DNA from: Variovorax sp. WS11
Lineage (GTDB): Bacteria; Pseudomonadota; Gammaproteobacteria; Burkholderiales; Burkholderiaceae_C
DNA: 64,000 nt
Reading direction: 5' to 3'
Assembly (NCBI RefSeq): GCF_010499245.1
Contig: NZ_JAAGOW010000001.1
Span: 3,286,001-3,350,000, forward strand
The notes below the pieces were generated by a model. It had not been told where the DNA came from. It did no database searches and saw only the letters and a program-made list of their open reading frames with translations. Position 1 is the first letter of the stretch, and every line of letters begins with the position of its first letter. The position numbers and the translations under genes were made by a program. Below are positions 51,934-63,958 of the stretch, one piece after another.

Positions 51934-52373
51934 CAGCGGTGGCCGAAATGGCGCTTCAGCGCATCGAAACCGCCCTGGAAAACCCCCTGGCCGATCGTCT
52001 CGGCTAGCTCGCGCTCGCGCCCCTCCTCGCACTCGAACTCCGCGCTCCACTCCGCGAAGCAGCGCGCCCCGTCCGTCACCGGCGTGAGCTTGAGCGTGGC
52101 GATGTAGTTCGCCACCCCCATCGGGCTCTCCAGGATCTCGTAGCTGCAGCTGTATTCGTAGTCCGACAGCGCCAGCAGCCGCTCGCGGATGGTGCCGCCG
52201 TCCTTCGTGTGGAACTGGCGGATGCAGCCCACGCGGTCCGCCGGCTGCCCGTTCTCGATGCGGCTGTCCGCGATCGACGGGTGCCATTGCGGCATGCCGT
52301 TGAAGTCGCGGATGCGCGACCACACGGTGTCGGCGCTGGCATCGATGACGCTGGAGACATAAACCTGCACCAT
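51933..52373 (-). CDS. SRPBCC family protein
   Basis: The product is a 146-residue single START/Bet v1-like domain: VYVSSVIDASADTVWSRIRD, FNGMPQWHPSIADSRIENGQ, VGCIRQFHTKDGGTIRERLL and KLTPVTDGARCFAEWSAEFE. It parallels the N-terminal domain of the following fusion (DFN-x3-QWH, VGC-x-R-x-F, LKPVTDG), suggesting tandem duplication. It is probably a cytoplasmic small-hydrophobe binder. It lies three bases after the flotillin stop and overlaps the fusion gene by one base. Confidence 0.88.
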   Translation of the reverse strand: MVQVYVSSVIDASADTVWSRIRDFNGMPQWHPSIADSRIENGQPADRVGCIRQFHTKDGGTIRERLLALSDYEYSCSYEILESPMGVANYIATLKLTPVTDGARCFAEWSAEFECEEGRERELAETIGQGVFQGGFDALKRHFGHR

Positions 52374-52376
52374 CCG

Positions 52377-54074
52377 TCATTCCTTCTTCTTTGGGCCGCC
52401 CGAAGGCAGTGCCGCCTGTGTCCCCGCGGGCTCGCCCACCAGGCGCTGGATGTCGCCGCCCTCGATGCCGATCTCGCGCAGCAGCTGGTCCACCAGCGGC
52501 GCCTGCGCGCGGAAGCGCAGCGCCGAGTTCACCAGGCCGTCCGCAAAGCCGCCGTTCGACTCGCCGTTGGACACGCCACCGTGACCGCCGCCGCCCAGCC
52601 CCTCCACGTGCAGGATCTTGATGCCCTCGATGCGCTCCATCGGCCGCACCGACTCGCGGATGATGGCCTCGGCCTTCTCCACCAGCTTCATGCGCAGCGC
52701 CGACATGCGGGCCTCGGGCGACAGCATGTTGTGCGCCTCGTTCATCATGCGCTGCGCTTCGGCCTCGATCTCGGCGCGCACGCGCATCGCCATCGACTTG
52801 ATCTTGTCGGCGTCGGCATCCGCCTCGGCCTGGGCGCGCAGCGCGGCGCCGCGGTCGGCGCTGGCCTCCTTCTCGGCCTGCGCCGCAGAAGTCAGCCGCA
52901 GGGCGTCGCGCTCGGCGGCCTGGGCCGCGGAGATCAGCTCGATGGCCTTCTTGCGCTCGGCCATCTCCACCTCGCGCGCGGTGAACACCTTCTCCTCCGC
53001 CGAGACGGCCAGCGCGCGCGCGGACTCGGCCTCGGCCTGGGCCTCGCTCTGCGCCTTGCTCTCGCGCGCCACCGCGATCGCTCGCTGCTGCTCGGCCAGC
53101 TCCAGCGACAGCCGGCGCTCGATCTCGGCACCCTGGATCGCGCGCTCCTTGGCGATGCGCTCCTCCTCGATGGTCTGCTCGGCCCGGATGCGGGCGGCGT
53201 CGATGCTCTGCTTGGCCGCGATCTGCGCGCCTTCGGCGTCCTGCTCGCGCTGGGCACGCTCGGTCGCCAGCTCGGCGCGCTGGCGGGCGCGCGCGATCTC
53301 CACCTCGCGCTGCTGCGAGAGGCGGGCATGCTCGCCCTCGCGATCGATCTCCAGCGAGAGCTTCTCGGCCTCCAGGTTCTTGTTGCGGATGGCGATGAGC
53401 GTGTCCTGCTCCACGTCGTTGCGCTGCTTCTTGCGGTGCTCGATCTGCTCGGTCAGGCGCGTCAGGCCCTCGGCGTCGAAGGCGTTGCTGGGGTTGAAGA
53501 ACTCCATGCCGGTCTGGTCCAGTTGCGTGAGCGAGGCGGCCTCCAGCTCCAGGCCGTTCTTGGTCAGGTCCTCGGCCACCGATTCGCGCACCCGCTTCAC
53601 GTAGGCGCCGCGCTTCTCGTGCAGCTCCTCCATGGTCATCTCGGCGGCGGCGGTGCGCAGGGCGTCGACGAACTTGCCCTCGACCAGCTCCTTGAGCTGC
53701 TCGGGCTCCATGGTGCGCAGGCCCAGGGTCTGCGCGGCTGCGGCCACGGCATCGGGATGGGCGGCCACGCGCACGTAGAACTCGGCGATCACGTCCACCC
53801 GCATGCGGTCCTTGGTGATGAGCGCCTTGTCGCGGCCGCGGCTCACCTCGAGCCGCAGCGTGTTCATGTTGACCGGGATCACGTCGTGCACGATGGGCAG
53901 CACGAAGGCGCCGCCGTCGAGCACCACCTTCTGCCCGCCCAGGCCGGTGCGCACGAAGGCGCGCTCCTTCGAGCTGCGCAGGTAGAGCCAGTGGAGCAGC
54001 CAGACGGCGAGCGCGACCACGATCGCGACGACGATCAGGCCGAGGATGAAGCTGCCGAATTGAGAACCTGACAT
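52377..54074 (-). CDS. Flotillin/SPFH family membrane protein
   Basis: The product is 565 residues. An N-terminal membrane helix (about 8-30, FILGLIVVAIVVALAVWLLH) is followed by an SPFH/band-7 domain (about 40-220, with GGQKVVLDGGAFVLPIVHDV) and a long Ala/Glu-rich coiled coil (about 225-450). It resembles YqiK/flotillin proteins that scaffold ordered membrane patches. It lacks the NfeD partner common elsewhere. Its position, 14 bases after the TIM-barrel gene and three bases before the SRPBCC gene, ties it to the catabolic run, where it might organise transporter or enzyme at the membrane (inference). Confidence 0.93.
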   Translation of the reverse strand: MSGSQFGSFILGLIVVAIVVALAVWLLHWLYLRSSKERAFVRTGLGGQKVVLDGGAFVLPIVHDVIPVNMNTLRLEVSRGRDKALITKDRMRVDVIAEFYVRVAAHPDAVAAAAQTLGLRTMEPEQLKELVEGKFVDALRTAAAEMTMEELHEKRGAYVKRVRESVAEDLTKNGLELEAASLTQLDQTGMEFFNPSNAFDAEGLTRLTEQIEHRKKQRNDVEQDTLIAIRNKNLEAEKLSLEIDREGEHARLSQQREVEIARARQRAELATERAQREQDAEGAQIAAKQSIDAARIRAEQTIEEERIAKERAIQGAEIERRLSLELAEQQRAIAVARESKAQSEAQAEAESARALAVSAEEKVFTAREVEMAERKKAIELISAAQAAERDALRLTSAAQAEKEASADRGAALRAQAEADADADKIKSMAMRVRAEIEAEAQRMMNEAHNMLSPEARMSALRMKLVEKAEAIIRESVRPMERIEGIKILHVEGLGGGGHGGVSNGESNGGFADGLVNSALRFRAQAPLVDQLLREIGIEGGDIQRLVGEPAGTQAALPSGGPKKKE

Positions 54075-54088
54075 AGCGTCGTCTCCAG

Positions 54089-54919
54089 TTATCGCGTGAT
54101 CTGAACGAAGCGCCGCGTGGTCTCGGTCAGCGCAATCTCGGTAGGCAGCCGCTCCATCGAGCTGGCGCCGTAGAAGCCGTGGCAGGCGGGGCAGCGCGAC
54201 AGCACATGCCGCGCGTCATCGGGCGTGGCGATGGGTCCGCCGTGGCACAGCACGATGGCCTCCGGGTTCACCGCATGCGCCGCTGCCGCCCAGGCGTCGA
54301 TGCGCGCCACGCAGTCGTCCAGCGTGAGCGCCGTCTCCGCGCCGATGGCCCCGCCGGTGGTGAGGCCCATGTGGCACACGATGATGTCCGCCCCGGCCGC
54401 GGCCATGGCGCGCGCGTCGGCTTCGCTGAACACATAGGGCGTGGTCAGCAGGTTCATTGCATGGGCACGCGCGATCAGTTCGACCTCCAGCCCGTAGCCC
54501 ATGCCGGTCTCCTCCAGGTTGGCGCGGAAGGTGCCGTCGATCAGCCCCACGGTCGGAAAGTTCTGCACGCCGGAGAAGCCGAGTGATACCAGCCGCCGCA
54601 GAAACTCCTCCGGGATCATGAAGGGATCAGTGCCGTTGACGCCCGCCAGCACCGGCGTGTGCTTCACCACCGGCAGCACCTCGTGCGCCATCTCGCAGAC
54701 GATCTCGTTGGCATTGCCGTAGGCCAGGAGGCCGGCGAGCGAGCCGCGGCCGGCCATGCGGTAGCGGCCGGAGTTGTAGATCACGATCAGGTCGATACCG
54801 CCGGCCTCCTCGCATTTGGCCGACAGGCCTGTGCCGGCGCCGCCGCCGACGATCGGCCGGCCGGCGGCGATCTTGGCGCGGAAGCGTTCGAGCAAAGTGG
54901 TGCGGGCGATGCGGGGCAT
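54089..54919 (-). CDS. Phosphoenolpyruvate hydrolase-like TIM-barrel protein (Tm-1 C-terminal type)
   Basis: The product is 276 residues. The opening [20 protein letters not shown] and the segments [36 protein letters not shown] and [20 protein letters not shown] identify the TIM-barrel family (PF09370 type) often annotated as PEP hydrolase. In plant Tm-1 this barrel is the C-terminal half, fused to a UPF0261 domain. Here the UPF0261 half is the C-terminus of the preceding gene, whose stop lies five bases away. Activity in bacteria is unproven. Confidence 0.92.
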   Translation of the reverse strand: MPRIARTTLLERFRAKIAAGRPIVGGGAGTGLSAKCEEAGGIDLIVIYNSGRYRMAGRGSLAGLLAYGNANEIVCEMAHEVLPVVKHTPVLAGVNGTDPFMIPEEFLRRLVSLGFSGVQNFPTVGLIDGTFRANLEETGMGYGLEVELIARAHAMNLLTTPYVFSEADARAMAAAGADIIVCHMGLTTGGAIGAETALTLDDCVARIDAWAAAAHAVNPEAIVLCHGGPIATPDDARHVLSRCPACHGFYGASSMERLPTEIALTETTRRFVQITR

Positions 54920-54924
54920 GGGCG

Positions 54925-57206
<2,282 letters not shown>

Positions 57207-57207
<1 letters not shown>

Positions 57208-58028
57208 CAGTGCCGGCTCCCCATGTAGATCGCCTGCACTTGCGCGTCGTTCTCGATCTCGGCGGGACTGCCCGTGCGAAGCTCGCGCCCGTTGTGCATC
57301 ACGGTGACGCGGTCGACCACGCGCAGGGCGATGTCGAGGTCGTGCTCGATCAGCACGAAGCTCATGTGCGCCGGCAGCGAGCGCAGCAGCGCCACCAGCT
57401 CGCGGCGTTCGGCCGGCGACAGGCCGGCCGCCGGCTCGTCGAACAGGATCAGGCGCGGCGCACCGGCCAGCGCCATGCCGATCTCCAGCTGGCGCTGCTG
57501 GCCGTGCGCCAGGTTGGCGACGCGTTCTTCCGCGATATGGGCCAGGCGCGCGCGCTCCAGCAGGTCCTGCGTCGCGACCATGGACGCATCGCCGGCCCCC
57601 GGCCGCCAGCAGCTGAAGCGGCCGTTGGCGACGCCGCGCACGGCGAGGAAGAGGTTGTCGCGCACGGTCAGCTCGCGAAACAGCAGCGAGGACTGGTAGG
57701 TGCGCCGCAGGCCCTTGCGGATGCGCTCGTGCGGCGGCAGCCCGGTGATGTCCTCGCCGAAGAAATGGATCCGCCCGGCGGTGGGCGGGAAGTCGCCGGT
57801 GATGGCGTTGAAGAGCGTGGTCTTGCCGGCGCCGTTCGAGCCCAGCACCGCGTACTTCTGCCCCGCGGCCACCGAGAGCGAGATGTCGTCCACCGCCCGC
57901 AGCGCGCCGAAGGTGCGCGTCACGCCGCGCAGCACCAGCGCGTCGCTGGAGGCGAGCGGCGCCGGCGCGCCCCGGCCTGGCGCCGGCCGCTGTGCCGGTA
58001 TCCGGGTGATGGACGCGACGGAGGCCAC
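57207..58028 (-). CDS. livG: ABC transporter ATP-binding protein, LivG-like (second system)
   Basis: The product is 273 residues. Walker A is GSNGAGKTT, the signature is [15 protein letters not shown], and Walker B is [11 protein letters not shown] followed by [12 protein letters not shown]. The N-terminal 25 residues are Pro/Ala-rich and not conserved, so the true start could be further in. It follows the binding-protein gene by 13 bases and overlaps the fusion gene by one base. Confidence 0.94.
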
Positions 58029-58041
58029 CGGTGCCCTTCGC

Positions 58042-59295
58042 TCAGGGGCAGCTCGGCACGTCCCGCGAGCCGATCTTGAACTCGTCCGGGCTCATGCCCA
58101 GCAGCTGGTTGACGTTGTCGACCTTGCTGTGCACCTTGTTGAAGAGGTTGCCCTGCGCGTCCTTCACCACCTCGGTGACGAAGGTGGTGCCGATCGCCTG
58201 GCGGTTGGCGTCGAGCTTGACGTCGCCGTTGGGCGTCTTCAGCGTCATCTTCGACAGCGCCTCGCGGTACTTGGCCTGGTTGCCGGAGAGGTCGCCCTTC
58301 ACCGAGTCCAGCCCGTCGAGCGCCGCCTTCATGTTGACGTAGTAGACGAAGGCGAACAGGCTGGGGCTCGGGAAGCCGCCGGCCGAGACGGGATAGTTCT
58401 TCTGATAGTCGGCAACGAAGGCCTTCCAGTCCGCGCCGTCGTAGGCGTCGGCCAGCGGCCCGGCCGACAGCGTGCCCACCAGCGACTCGCGGCGCTTGCC
58501 CTTGTAGTTCAGCACGTCCTGGCTCACGGTGATGGAGCCGCCCAGTATCGGCTTGTCGCCGCCCGAGTTCTCGTACTGGGTGAGGAAGTTCACCGCGTCG
58601 GCGCCGCCGAGCACGACCAGCAGCGCGTCGACATCCTTCGGGATCTTCGCGATCACCGACGAGTAGTCCTTGCCGCCCAGCGGCACCCAGGCCTTCTCCG
58701 GGACCTTGCCGCCGGCCTTGCAGTACTCGGCCATGAAGCCCTGCACCTGCGAGTAGGGGAAGGCGTAGTCCTCGGCGATCACCATCGTGCGCTTGTAGCC
58801 CTTGGCCATCGCGGCCTTGCCCAGGCCCATCATCCATTGCGCACCCTCGGTGTTGAAGCGGAAGAAGTTCGGGCTCGGGTTGACCAGCGTGGTCGCCTGC
58901 GCGCCCGAGCCGCCGTTGATGAAGGTCACCTGCGGCTGGGTCTTGGAGTAGTCCTTGACCGCGATGCCCTCGCCGCCCGACAGCGGGCCTACCATGATGT
59001 CGACCTTGTCCTGCTCCACCAGCTTGCGCGTCGCGTTGACCGCGACGTCGGGCTTGGCGTCCGAACTGGCCTTGATGACCTCGATCTTGCGGCCCGCCAC
59101 CACGCCGCCACGCTGCTTGACCGCCAGCTCGGCGCCGCGCATGCCGTCCGCGCCGCCGGCCGCGAACGGCCCCTCGAGCGTGGCCAGCAGGCCGATCTTC
59201 ACCGGCTGGCCCTGCGCCCAAGCGCCGCCCGCCAGCGCCGCCACCGCGGCCGCACCCACCATCGAACGAACCCAGAGTCGCTTGTTCACGTTCAC
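58042..59295 (-). CDS. ABC transporter substrate-binding protein (second Liv system)
   Basis: This is a periplasmic Peripla_BP_6 receptor of 417 residues. The GTG at 59295 is chosen because AAAGGAGA lies six bases upstream and it overlaps the livM stop (GTGA). A signal peptide (SMVGAAAVAALAGGAWAQ) precedes VKIGLLATLEGPFAAGGADG. The middle contains YKRTMVIAEDYAFPYSQVQG and the end is PSCP. The ligand is unknown; the two co-encoded amidohydrolases suggest an amide-, lactam- or cyclic-imide-containing compound. Confidence 0.93.
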   Translation of the reverse strand: MNVNKRLWVRSMVGAAAVAALAGGAWAQGQPVKIGLLATLEGPFAAGGADGMRGAELAVKQRGGVVAGRKIEVIKASSDAKPDVAVNATRKLVEQDKVDIMVGPLSGGEGIAVKDYSKTQPQVTFINGGSGAQATTLVNPSPNFFRFNTEGAQWMMGLGKAAMAKGYKRTMVIAEDYAFPYSQVQGFMAEYCKAGGKVPEKAWVPLGGKDYSSVIAKIPKDVDALLVVLGGADAVNFLTQYENSGGDKPILGGSITVSQDVLNYKGKRRESLVGTLSAGPLADAYDGADWKAFVADYQKNYPVSAGGFPSPSLFAFVYYVNMKAALDGLDSVKGDLSGNQAKYREALSKMTLKTPNGDVKLDANRQAIGTTFVTEVVKDAQGNLFNKVHSKVDNVNQLLGMSPDEFKIGSRDVPSCP

Positions 59296-60431
59296 GGTTG
59301 TCTCCTTTGGTTGGAAATCAAGCCTGGCTTCGGGCCGAGGCGCGCGCGCAGCATCGCCCACAGTCCGAGCAGGCCGTCGGGGGAAAACAGCACGATGGCG
59401 AGGAACACGCCGCCGATCACGAGGTTGAAGCGCTCGCGGTCGATCAGGTCGATGGCGAAGGTCTGCAGCAGCACGAAGACGAGCGCGCCGAGGAAGGCGC
59501 CGATCGGGCGCCGCAGGCCGCCGAGCACCGCGATCACCAGGATGTTGATCAGCCAGGAGGTGCCGACCGAGCCCGGCGACATCAGCGCGTTGTACCAGGC
59601 GAGCAGGATGCCGCCGACCGCCGCGATCGCGCCGGCCAGTGCATAGGCGGCCACGCGGTGCGCGACGACGTGGAAGCCCAGCGCCCGCATGCGCCGCGGG
59701 TTGTCGCGGATGCCCTGCAGCGCGATGCCGAAGGGCGTGCGCACGATCCAGTGCACCCCCAGGTAGCCGCCGAGCGAGCAGGCCAGCGCCAGGAAGTAGA
59801 AGGGAACCGGGTCGCGCCAGGCGATGCCGAGCACGGTCGGCGCCTTCAGCTCGCGCAGGCCCTGGAAGCCGTTGAAGAGGCTGTAGTTCTGCAGCACCAG
59901 GTAGTAGAAGGCGACGCCGATCGCCAGCGTGATCATGATGGTGTAGATGCCCTCGGTGCGCACCGACAGCCAGCCGATCAGCGTCGCCGCCAGCGTCGCG
60001 ATCAGGAGCGCGAAGGGCACCGCGGCCCACCACGGCCAGCCCAGGCTGATGTCGGCGCTGCTGCTGGTGCCGAGCACCGCGAGCGCATAGCCGGCGATGC
60101 CGGCCACCGTCATCTGCGCCAGCGACACCATGCCGCCGTAGCCGGCGAGGAAGCTGAGGGACAGCGCGATCAGCCCGAGCACCAGCGACTGGGCCGCGAC
60201 CTGGAAGGTGAGGAAGGGCGAGGCGACGAAGGGGAGGACCAGCAGGGCGGCGAGCACGACGATGTGATGCGGGCCGAGGTGCGCGCGCAGCGAATCGAAC
60301 CAGCGCGGCGCGAGGCGCGCGGGTTGCGAGGGAGCCACCCTCGCGGCCGTGGCCGGCACCGGGTGCAGCGGTGGTGCCGCGGCGGACGCGCCGCGCCCGT
60401 TCATTGCCCTTCGCCACTTGGCTGCGCTCAT
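59292..60431 (-). CDS. livM: ABC transporter permease, LivM-like (second system)
   Basis: The product is 379 residues with a Pro/Ala-rich N-terminus (about 1-50) before eight or nine membrane helices. LivM motifs are LGLIALSLSFLAGYGGMVSL, MVSLAQMTVAGIAGYAL, IVRTPFGIALQGIRDNPRRM and LLAWYNALMSPGSVGTSWLI. It overlaps livH (ATGA) and the binding-protein gene (GTGA). Confidence 0.94.
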   Translation of the reverse strand: MSAAKWRRAMNGRGASAAAPPLHPVPATAARVAPSQPARLAPRWFDSLRAHLGPHHIVVLAALLVLPFVASPFLTFQVAAQSLVLGLIALSLSFLAGYGGMVSLAQMTVAGIAGYALAVLGTSSSADISLGWPWWAAVPFALLIATLAATLIGWLSVRTEGIYTIMITLAIGVAFYYLVLQNYSLFNGFQGLRELKAPTVLGIAWRDPVPFYFLALACSLGGYLGVHWIVRTPFGIALQGIRDNPRRMRALGFHVVAHRVAAYALAGAIAAVGGILLAWYNALMSPGSVGTSWLINILVIAVLGGLRRPIGAFLGALVFVLLQTFAIDLIDRERFNLVIGGVFLAIVLFSPDGLLGLWAMLRARLGPKPGLISNQRRQP

Positions 60432-61375
60432 GTCGCCCTCCCCATGATCCCGCGCGGCCGGAAGGCCAGCACCAGGATCAGGATGCCGAAGGTGAAGACG
60501 ACGCTGTAGGTCGGCGCGTAGGCGAGCCCGTAGGTCTCCGCGAGGCCGAGGATCACCGCGCCGATCGCGGCGCCGACCACGCTGCCCATGCCGCCGACGA
60601 TCACCACGATCAGCGAGGCGAGCAGCAGCCGGATGTCCTCGCCCGGCACCATCGACAGCTCGACCGCGCCGATCACGCCGCCGAAGCCGGCCAGCCCGGC
60701 GCCCAGCATGAAGGTGATGGCGAACACGCGGTTCACGTTGACGCCGGCGGCGGAGAGCATCGCGCGGTCGTCCACGCCGGCGCGGATCATCGCGCCCACG
60801 CGCGTGCGGTTCAGCAGCCACCACAGCCCGAAGCCGATCAGCAGGCCGAAGCCGAGCAGGCTGAGCCGGTAGGTGGAGAACGCGCGGATCAGCGGGATGT
60901 CGCGGATCGGCCCCTGAAGCCAGGACGGCGCCTCCATCTGGTGCACCTGGCCGGTGAAGATCCACAGCAGCACGTCCGCGATCACGATCGACAGGCCGAT
61001 GGTCACCAGCGTCTGGCGCAGTTCCTCGCCCTGCATGTGGCGCAGGATCAGCCACTGGATCAGCAGCCCGGCGACGGCCGCCGCGGCGAAGCCGGCCGCC
61101 ACCGCGAGGATCCACCAGCCGGTGTGGTTCGCGACCACGTAGCCCACATAGCCGCCGAGCAGGTACAGCGAGCCGTGCGCGAGGTTGACGTTGCGCATCA
61201 GCCCGAAGACCAGCGTGAAGCCGCTGGCCACGATGAAATAGAGCGAGGCGAGGGTGATGCTGTTGAGCAGGGTGACCAGGTAGAGGCGGGCGTTGTCGAA
61301 CAGCGCCCAGAGCGAGAACGCGAGGATGGGGCCGCCGACGAGCAGCCACACGAGCCAGCGCGCCCTGCGGCTCAT
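60428..61375 (-). CDS. livH: ABC transporter permease, LivH-like (second system)
   Basis: The product is 315 residues with about eight membrane helices. LivH features are NSITLASLYFIVASGFTLVF, GLMRNVNLAHGSLYLLGGYV, RVGAMIRAGVDDRAMLSAAG and GGMGSVVGAAIGAVILGLAE. Its start overlaps the amidohydrolase stop (ATGA) and its stop overlaps livM. Confidence 0.94.
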   Translation of the reverse strand: MSRRARWLVWLLVGGPILAFSLWALFDNARLYLVTLLNSITLASLYFIVASGFTLVFGLMRNVNLAHGSLYLLGGYVGYVVANHTGWWILAVAAGFAAAAVAGLLIQWLILRHMQGEELRQTLVTIGLSIVIADVLLWIFTGQVHQMEAPSWLQGPIRDIPLIRAFSTYRLSLLGFGLLIGFGLWWLLNRTRVGAMIRAGVDDRAMLSAAGVNVNRVFAITFMLGAGLAGFGGVIGAVELSMVPGEDIRLLLASLIVVIVGGMGSVVGAAIGAVILGLAETYGLAYAPTYSVVFTFGILILVLAFRPRGIMGRAT

Positions 61376-62655
61376 GCAGCCCGCTCCCAGGCCCGCTGCG
61401 ACGCGATCTCCGGCGCCTTGGCGAACTCGCCGTCCTTCATCACCGCGAGGATGCGCTTCGGGTCTCGCAGGATCGCGAGGTTGGCCAGCGGATCGCCATC
61501 CACCAGCAGCAGGTCGGCCAGGTAGCCGTCCTGGATGGTGCCCAGCTCGTCGCCGCGCTTCATGATCTGGCCGCCGTAGAGCGTGGCGCAGCGGATCGCC
61601 TCCATCGGCGTGAAGCCCAGGTAGCGCACGAAGAACTCCAGGTCGCGCGCGTTCTGGCAGTGCGGGGTGAAGGCGAAGCCGTAGTCGCCGCCCGGCAGCA
61701 CGCGCACGCCGCGGCGGTGCATGGCCTTGAGCGATTCGAGGGCGGCGTCCCACTCGATCTGGTAGCCCATCGCCACCGCCTTCTCATGCGTGATGCCGTA
61801 GGGCTCGGCCTCGTGCAGCATGGCGTAGAGGATGGCGATGCCGGGGGCGACGAAGACGCGGTCCTTGGCCGCTTCCAGCATGTCCAGCGTTTCCTCGTCG
61901 GTGAAGCTGGCGTGGTAGATCACGTCGATGCCGTGGCGCAGCGCCTGCTTGACCGAGGCCGCCGAGCGGGCGTGCGCGGTGCCGCGCTTGCCGCGCACGC
62001 GGACCTCCTCCATCGCGGCGGCCACCTCGGCGTCGCTCATCCAGGTGGTCTCGGCCGGCGAGTCGGGCGTGAAGTTGTCGCCCGAGAGGTTGAGCTTGAT
62101 CGAGTCGACGCCGTACTTGAGGAACATGCGCACGACCTTGCGCATCTCGTCCGCGCAGTTCACGTTGACGCCGAAGCTGAACTCGGGGAAGGGCAGGTGC
62201 GGCAGGGTCTCGTCGCCCAGGCCGCCGGGGACGGTGATCTCCTGGCTCGCGGCCAGGTAGCGCGGGCCGGGGATCTGGCCGGCGTTGATGGCGTTGCGGA
62301 TCACCACGTCCAGCCGCGGCTTGGCGCAGGCGGCGCCGACGCAGGAGGTGAAGCCGGCTTCGAGGTAGCGCCTGGCGACCTTGGCGCACCACAGCACGTG
62401 TTCCTCCAGCGGCATGCGCTGGATCGCCGAGAGCGTGGCCGCGTCGTTCCAGGAGAAGTGCGTGTGGGCCTCGCACATGCCCGGCATCAGCGTGGCGCCG
62501 GCGCCGTCGACCACCATCGCGCCGCCGGGTGCGATCGGCGCGGTGCTGCGGCCCACCTGGCGGATGCGGTTGCCGCGCACCAGCACGCTGCCCGTGTAGG
62601 GGTTCTGGCCGGTGCCGTCGAGAATGCGGACGTTGGTGAAGACGACATCGCTCAT
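61372..62655 (-). CDS. Amidohydrolase family protein A
   Basis: This is a cytoplasmic metal-dependent hydrolase, 427 residues, TIM-barrel. Ligands are visible: CEAHTHFSWND (HxH), a Lys likely carbamylated in VDSIKLNLSGD, His in KRGTAHARSAAS, His in VIYHASFTDEE and Asp in LPGGDYGFAFTPHC. The C-terminal strand returns to the small beta domain (GTIQDGYLADLLLVDGDPL). It resembles imidazolonepropionase/prolidase-type members. It is closely related to the next gene upstream and overlaps livH. Confidence 0.94.
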   Translation of the reverse strand: MSDVVFTNVRILDGTGQNPYTGSVLVRGNRIRQVGRSTAPIAPGGAMVVDGAGATLMPGMCEAHTHFSWNDAATLSAIQRMPLEEHVLWCAKVARRYLEAGFTSCVGAACAKPRLDVVIRNAINAGQIPGPRYLAASQEITVPGGLGDETLPHLPFPEFSFGVNVNCADEMRKVVRMFLKYGVDSIKLNLSGDNFTPDSPAETTWMSDAEVAAAMEEVRVRGKRGTAHARSAASVKQALRHGIDVIYHASFTDEETLDMLEAAKDRVFVAPGIAILYAMLHEAEPYGITHEKAVAMGYQIEWDAALESLKAMHRRGVRVLPGGDYGFAFTPHCQNARDLEFFVRYLGFTPMEAIRCATLYGGQIMKRGDELGTIQDGYLADLLLVDGDPLANLAILRDPKRILAVMKDGEFAKAPEIASQRAWERAA

Positions 62656-62664
62656 GAACTTCTC

Positions 62665-63954
62665 CTAGGCGGCCCAGCGTGTCATGTGGGACCGCCGCAC
62701 GGGCGGCGCACGGTGGAACTCCCCATCCTTCATCACCGCCAGGATCCGCGTCTTGTCCTGCAGCACCGTGATGTCCGCCAGCGGATCGCCGTCGACCAGC
62801 AGCAGGTCGGCCAGGTACCCTTCGCGCACGTAGCCCAGCACCTTGCCCATGCGCATCATCGGCCCGCCCCACGCGGTAGCCGACAGCAGCGCCTCCATCG
62901 TGCTCATCCCCACGTACTTGACGAAGTACTCCAGGTCTTTCGCATTGGTCCCATGCGGCGTCCACGCAAAGCCGTAGTCGCCACCCGGCAGGATGCGAAT
63001 GCCCCGCTTGCGCATCGCCCGCATGCTCTCGACGGCGGCCTCCAGTTCGCGGTGGTAGCCCATGCGCCGCGTCACCTCCGGCGTCAGCCCCCATTCGCTC
63101 GCGTGGTGGCAGGTGTTGATCAGCCAGGCCAGGCCCGGTGCGATGAAGTGCTCGAACTTGTGTTCCTCGAGCAGGTCCAGTGCCTCTTCGTCGGTGAAGC
63201 TGGCGTGGTAGATCACCTCGATGCCCTGCTTCACGCACTGCTTGATCGACCAGGTCGAGCGCGCATGCGCCGCCACCCGCTTGCCCCAGGCCTTGGCCTC
63301 CTGCACGCACACCGTGACCTCTTCCTCGGTGAACTGGCTCATCTCGCTGGGCATGCCGGTGATCGACTCGCCCGAGAGATTGATCTTCAGCGAATCGACG
63401 CCGTACTTGGCGAACATCCGCACGCAGCGGCGCATTTCCTCGGCGCCGCTCACCACCGCGCCGAAGGCGAACTCGGGCTGCGGCAGGTGCGGCTGCGTGG
63501 TGTCGCCCAGGCCGCCGGGCACGGTGATTTCCTGGCTGGCCGCGAGGTAGCGCGGGCCGACGATGGTGCCGTCGTTGATTGCGTTGCGGATCACCACGTC
63601 CAGCCGCGGCTTGGCTGCCGCGGCGCCGACGCAGCTGGTCCAGCCCATGTCCAAATAGCGCTTCGCGACCTCGGCGCACCACAGGATGTGCTCCTCCGGC
63701 GGCATGCGCTGGATGGCGTCCAGGCTGGGCTGATCGTTCCAGGAGAAGTGCGTGTGCGCCTCCACCATGCCGGGCATCAGGAAGGCGCCGGCGCCGTCGA
63801 TCAGCTGCGCGCCCATCACCGGCGCCGCGTGCTGGCCGTAGCCCGTCTTGACGACGCGCGCGATGCGCTTGCCCTGCACCAGCACGTCGCCGGTGAAGGG
63901 CGCTTCGCCGCCGCCGTCGAAGATGCGGACGTTGGTGAACATCACATCGGCCAT
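62665..63954 (-). CDS. Amidohydrolase family protein B
   Basis: The product is 429 residues with the same architecture as protein A: VEAHTHFSWND, VDSLKINLSGES, KRVAAHARSTWS, VIYHASFTDEEALD and LPGGDYGFAWTPHG. The two align along the whole length, so they are a tandem duplication. Differences near residues 200-210 and 290-310 suggest separate substrates or steps. The AAGGAG site lies within the end of the upstream gene. Nine bases separate it from protein A. Confidence 0.94.
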   Translation of the reverse strand: MADVMFTNVRIFDGGGEAPFTGDVLVQGKRIARVVKTGYGQHAAPVMGAQLIDGAGAFLMPGMVEAHTHFSWNDQPSLDAIQRMPPEEHILWCAEVAKRYLDMGWTSCVGAAAAKPRLDVVIRNAINDGTIVGPRYLAASQEITVPGGLGDTTQPHLPQPEFAFGAVVSGAEEMRRCVRMFAKYGVDSLKINLSGESITGMPSEMSQFTEEEVTVCVQEAKAWGKRVAAHARSTWSIKQCVKQGIEVIYHASFTDEEALDLLEEHKFEHFIAPGLAWLINTCHHASEWGLTPEVTRRMGYHRELEAAVESMRAMRKRGIRILPGGDYGFAWTPHGTNAKDLEYFVKYVGMSTMEALLSATAWGGPMMRMGKVLGYVREGYLADLLLVDGDPLADITVLQDKTRILAVMKDGEFHRAPPVRRSHMTRWAA

Positions 63955-63958
63955 CGGT

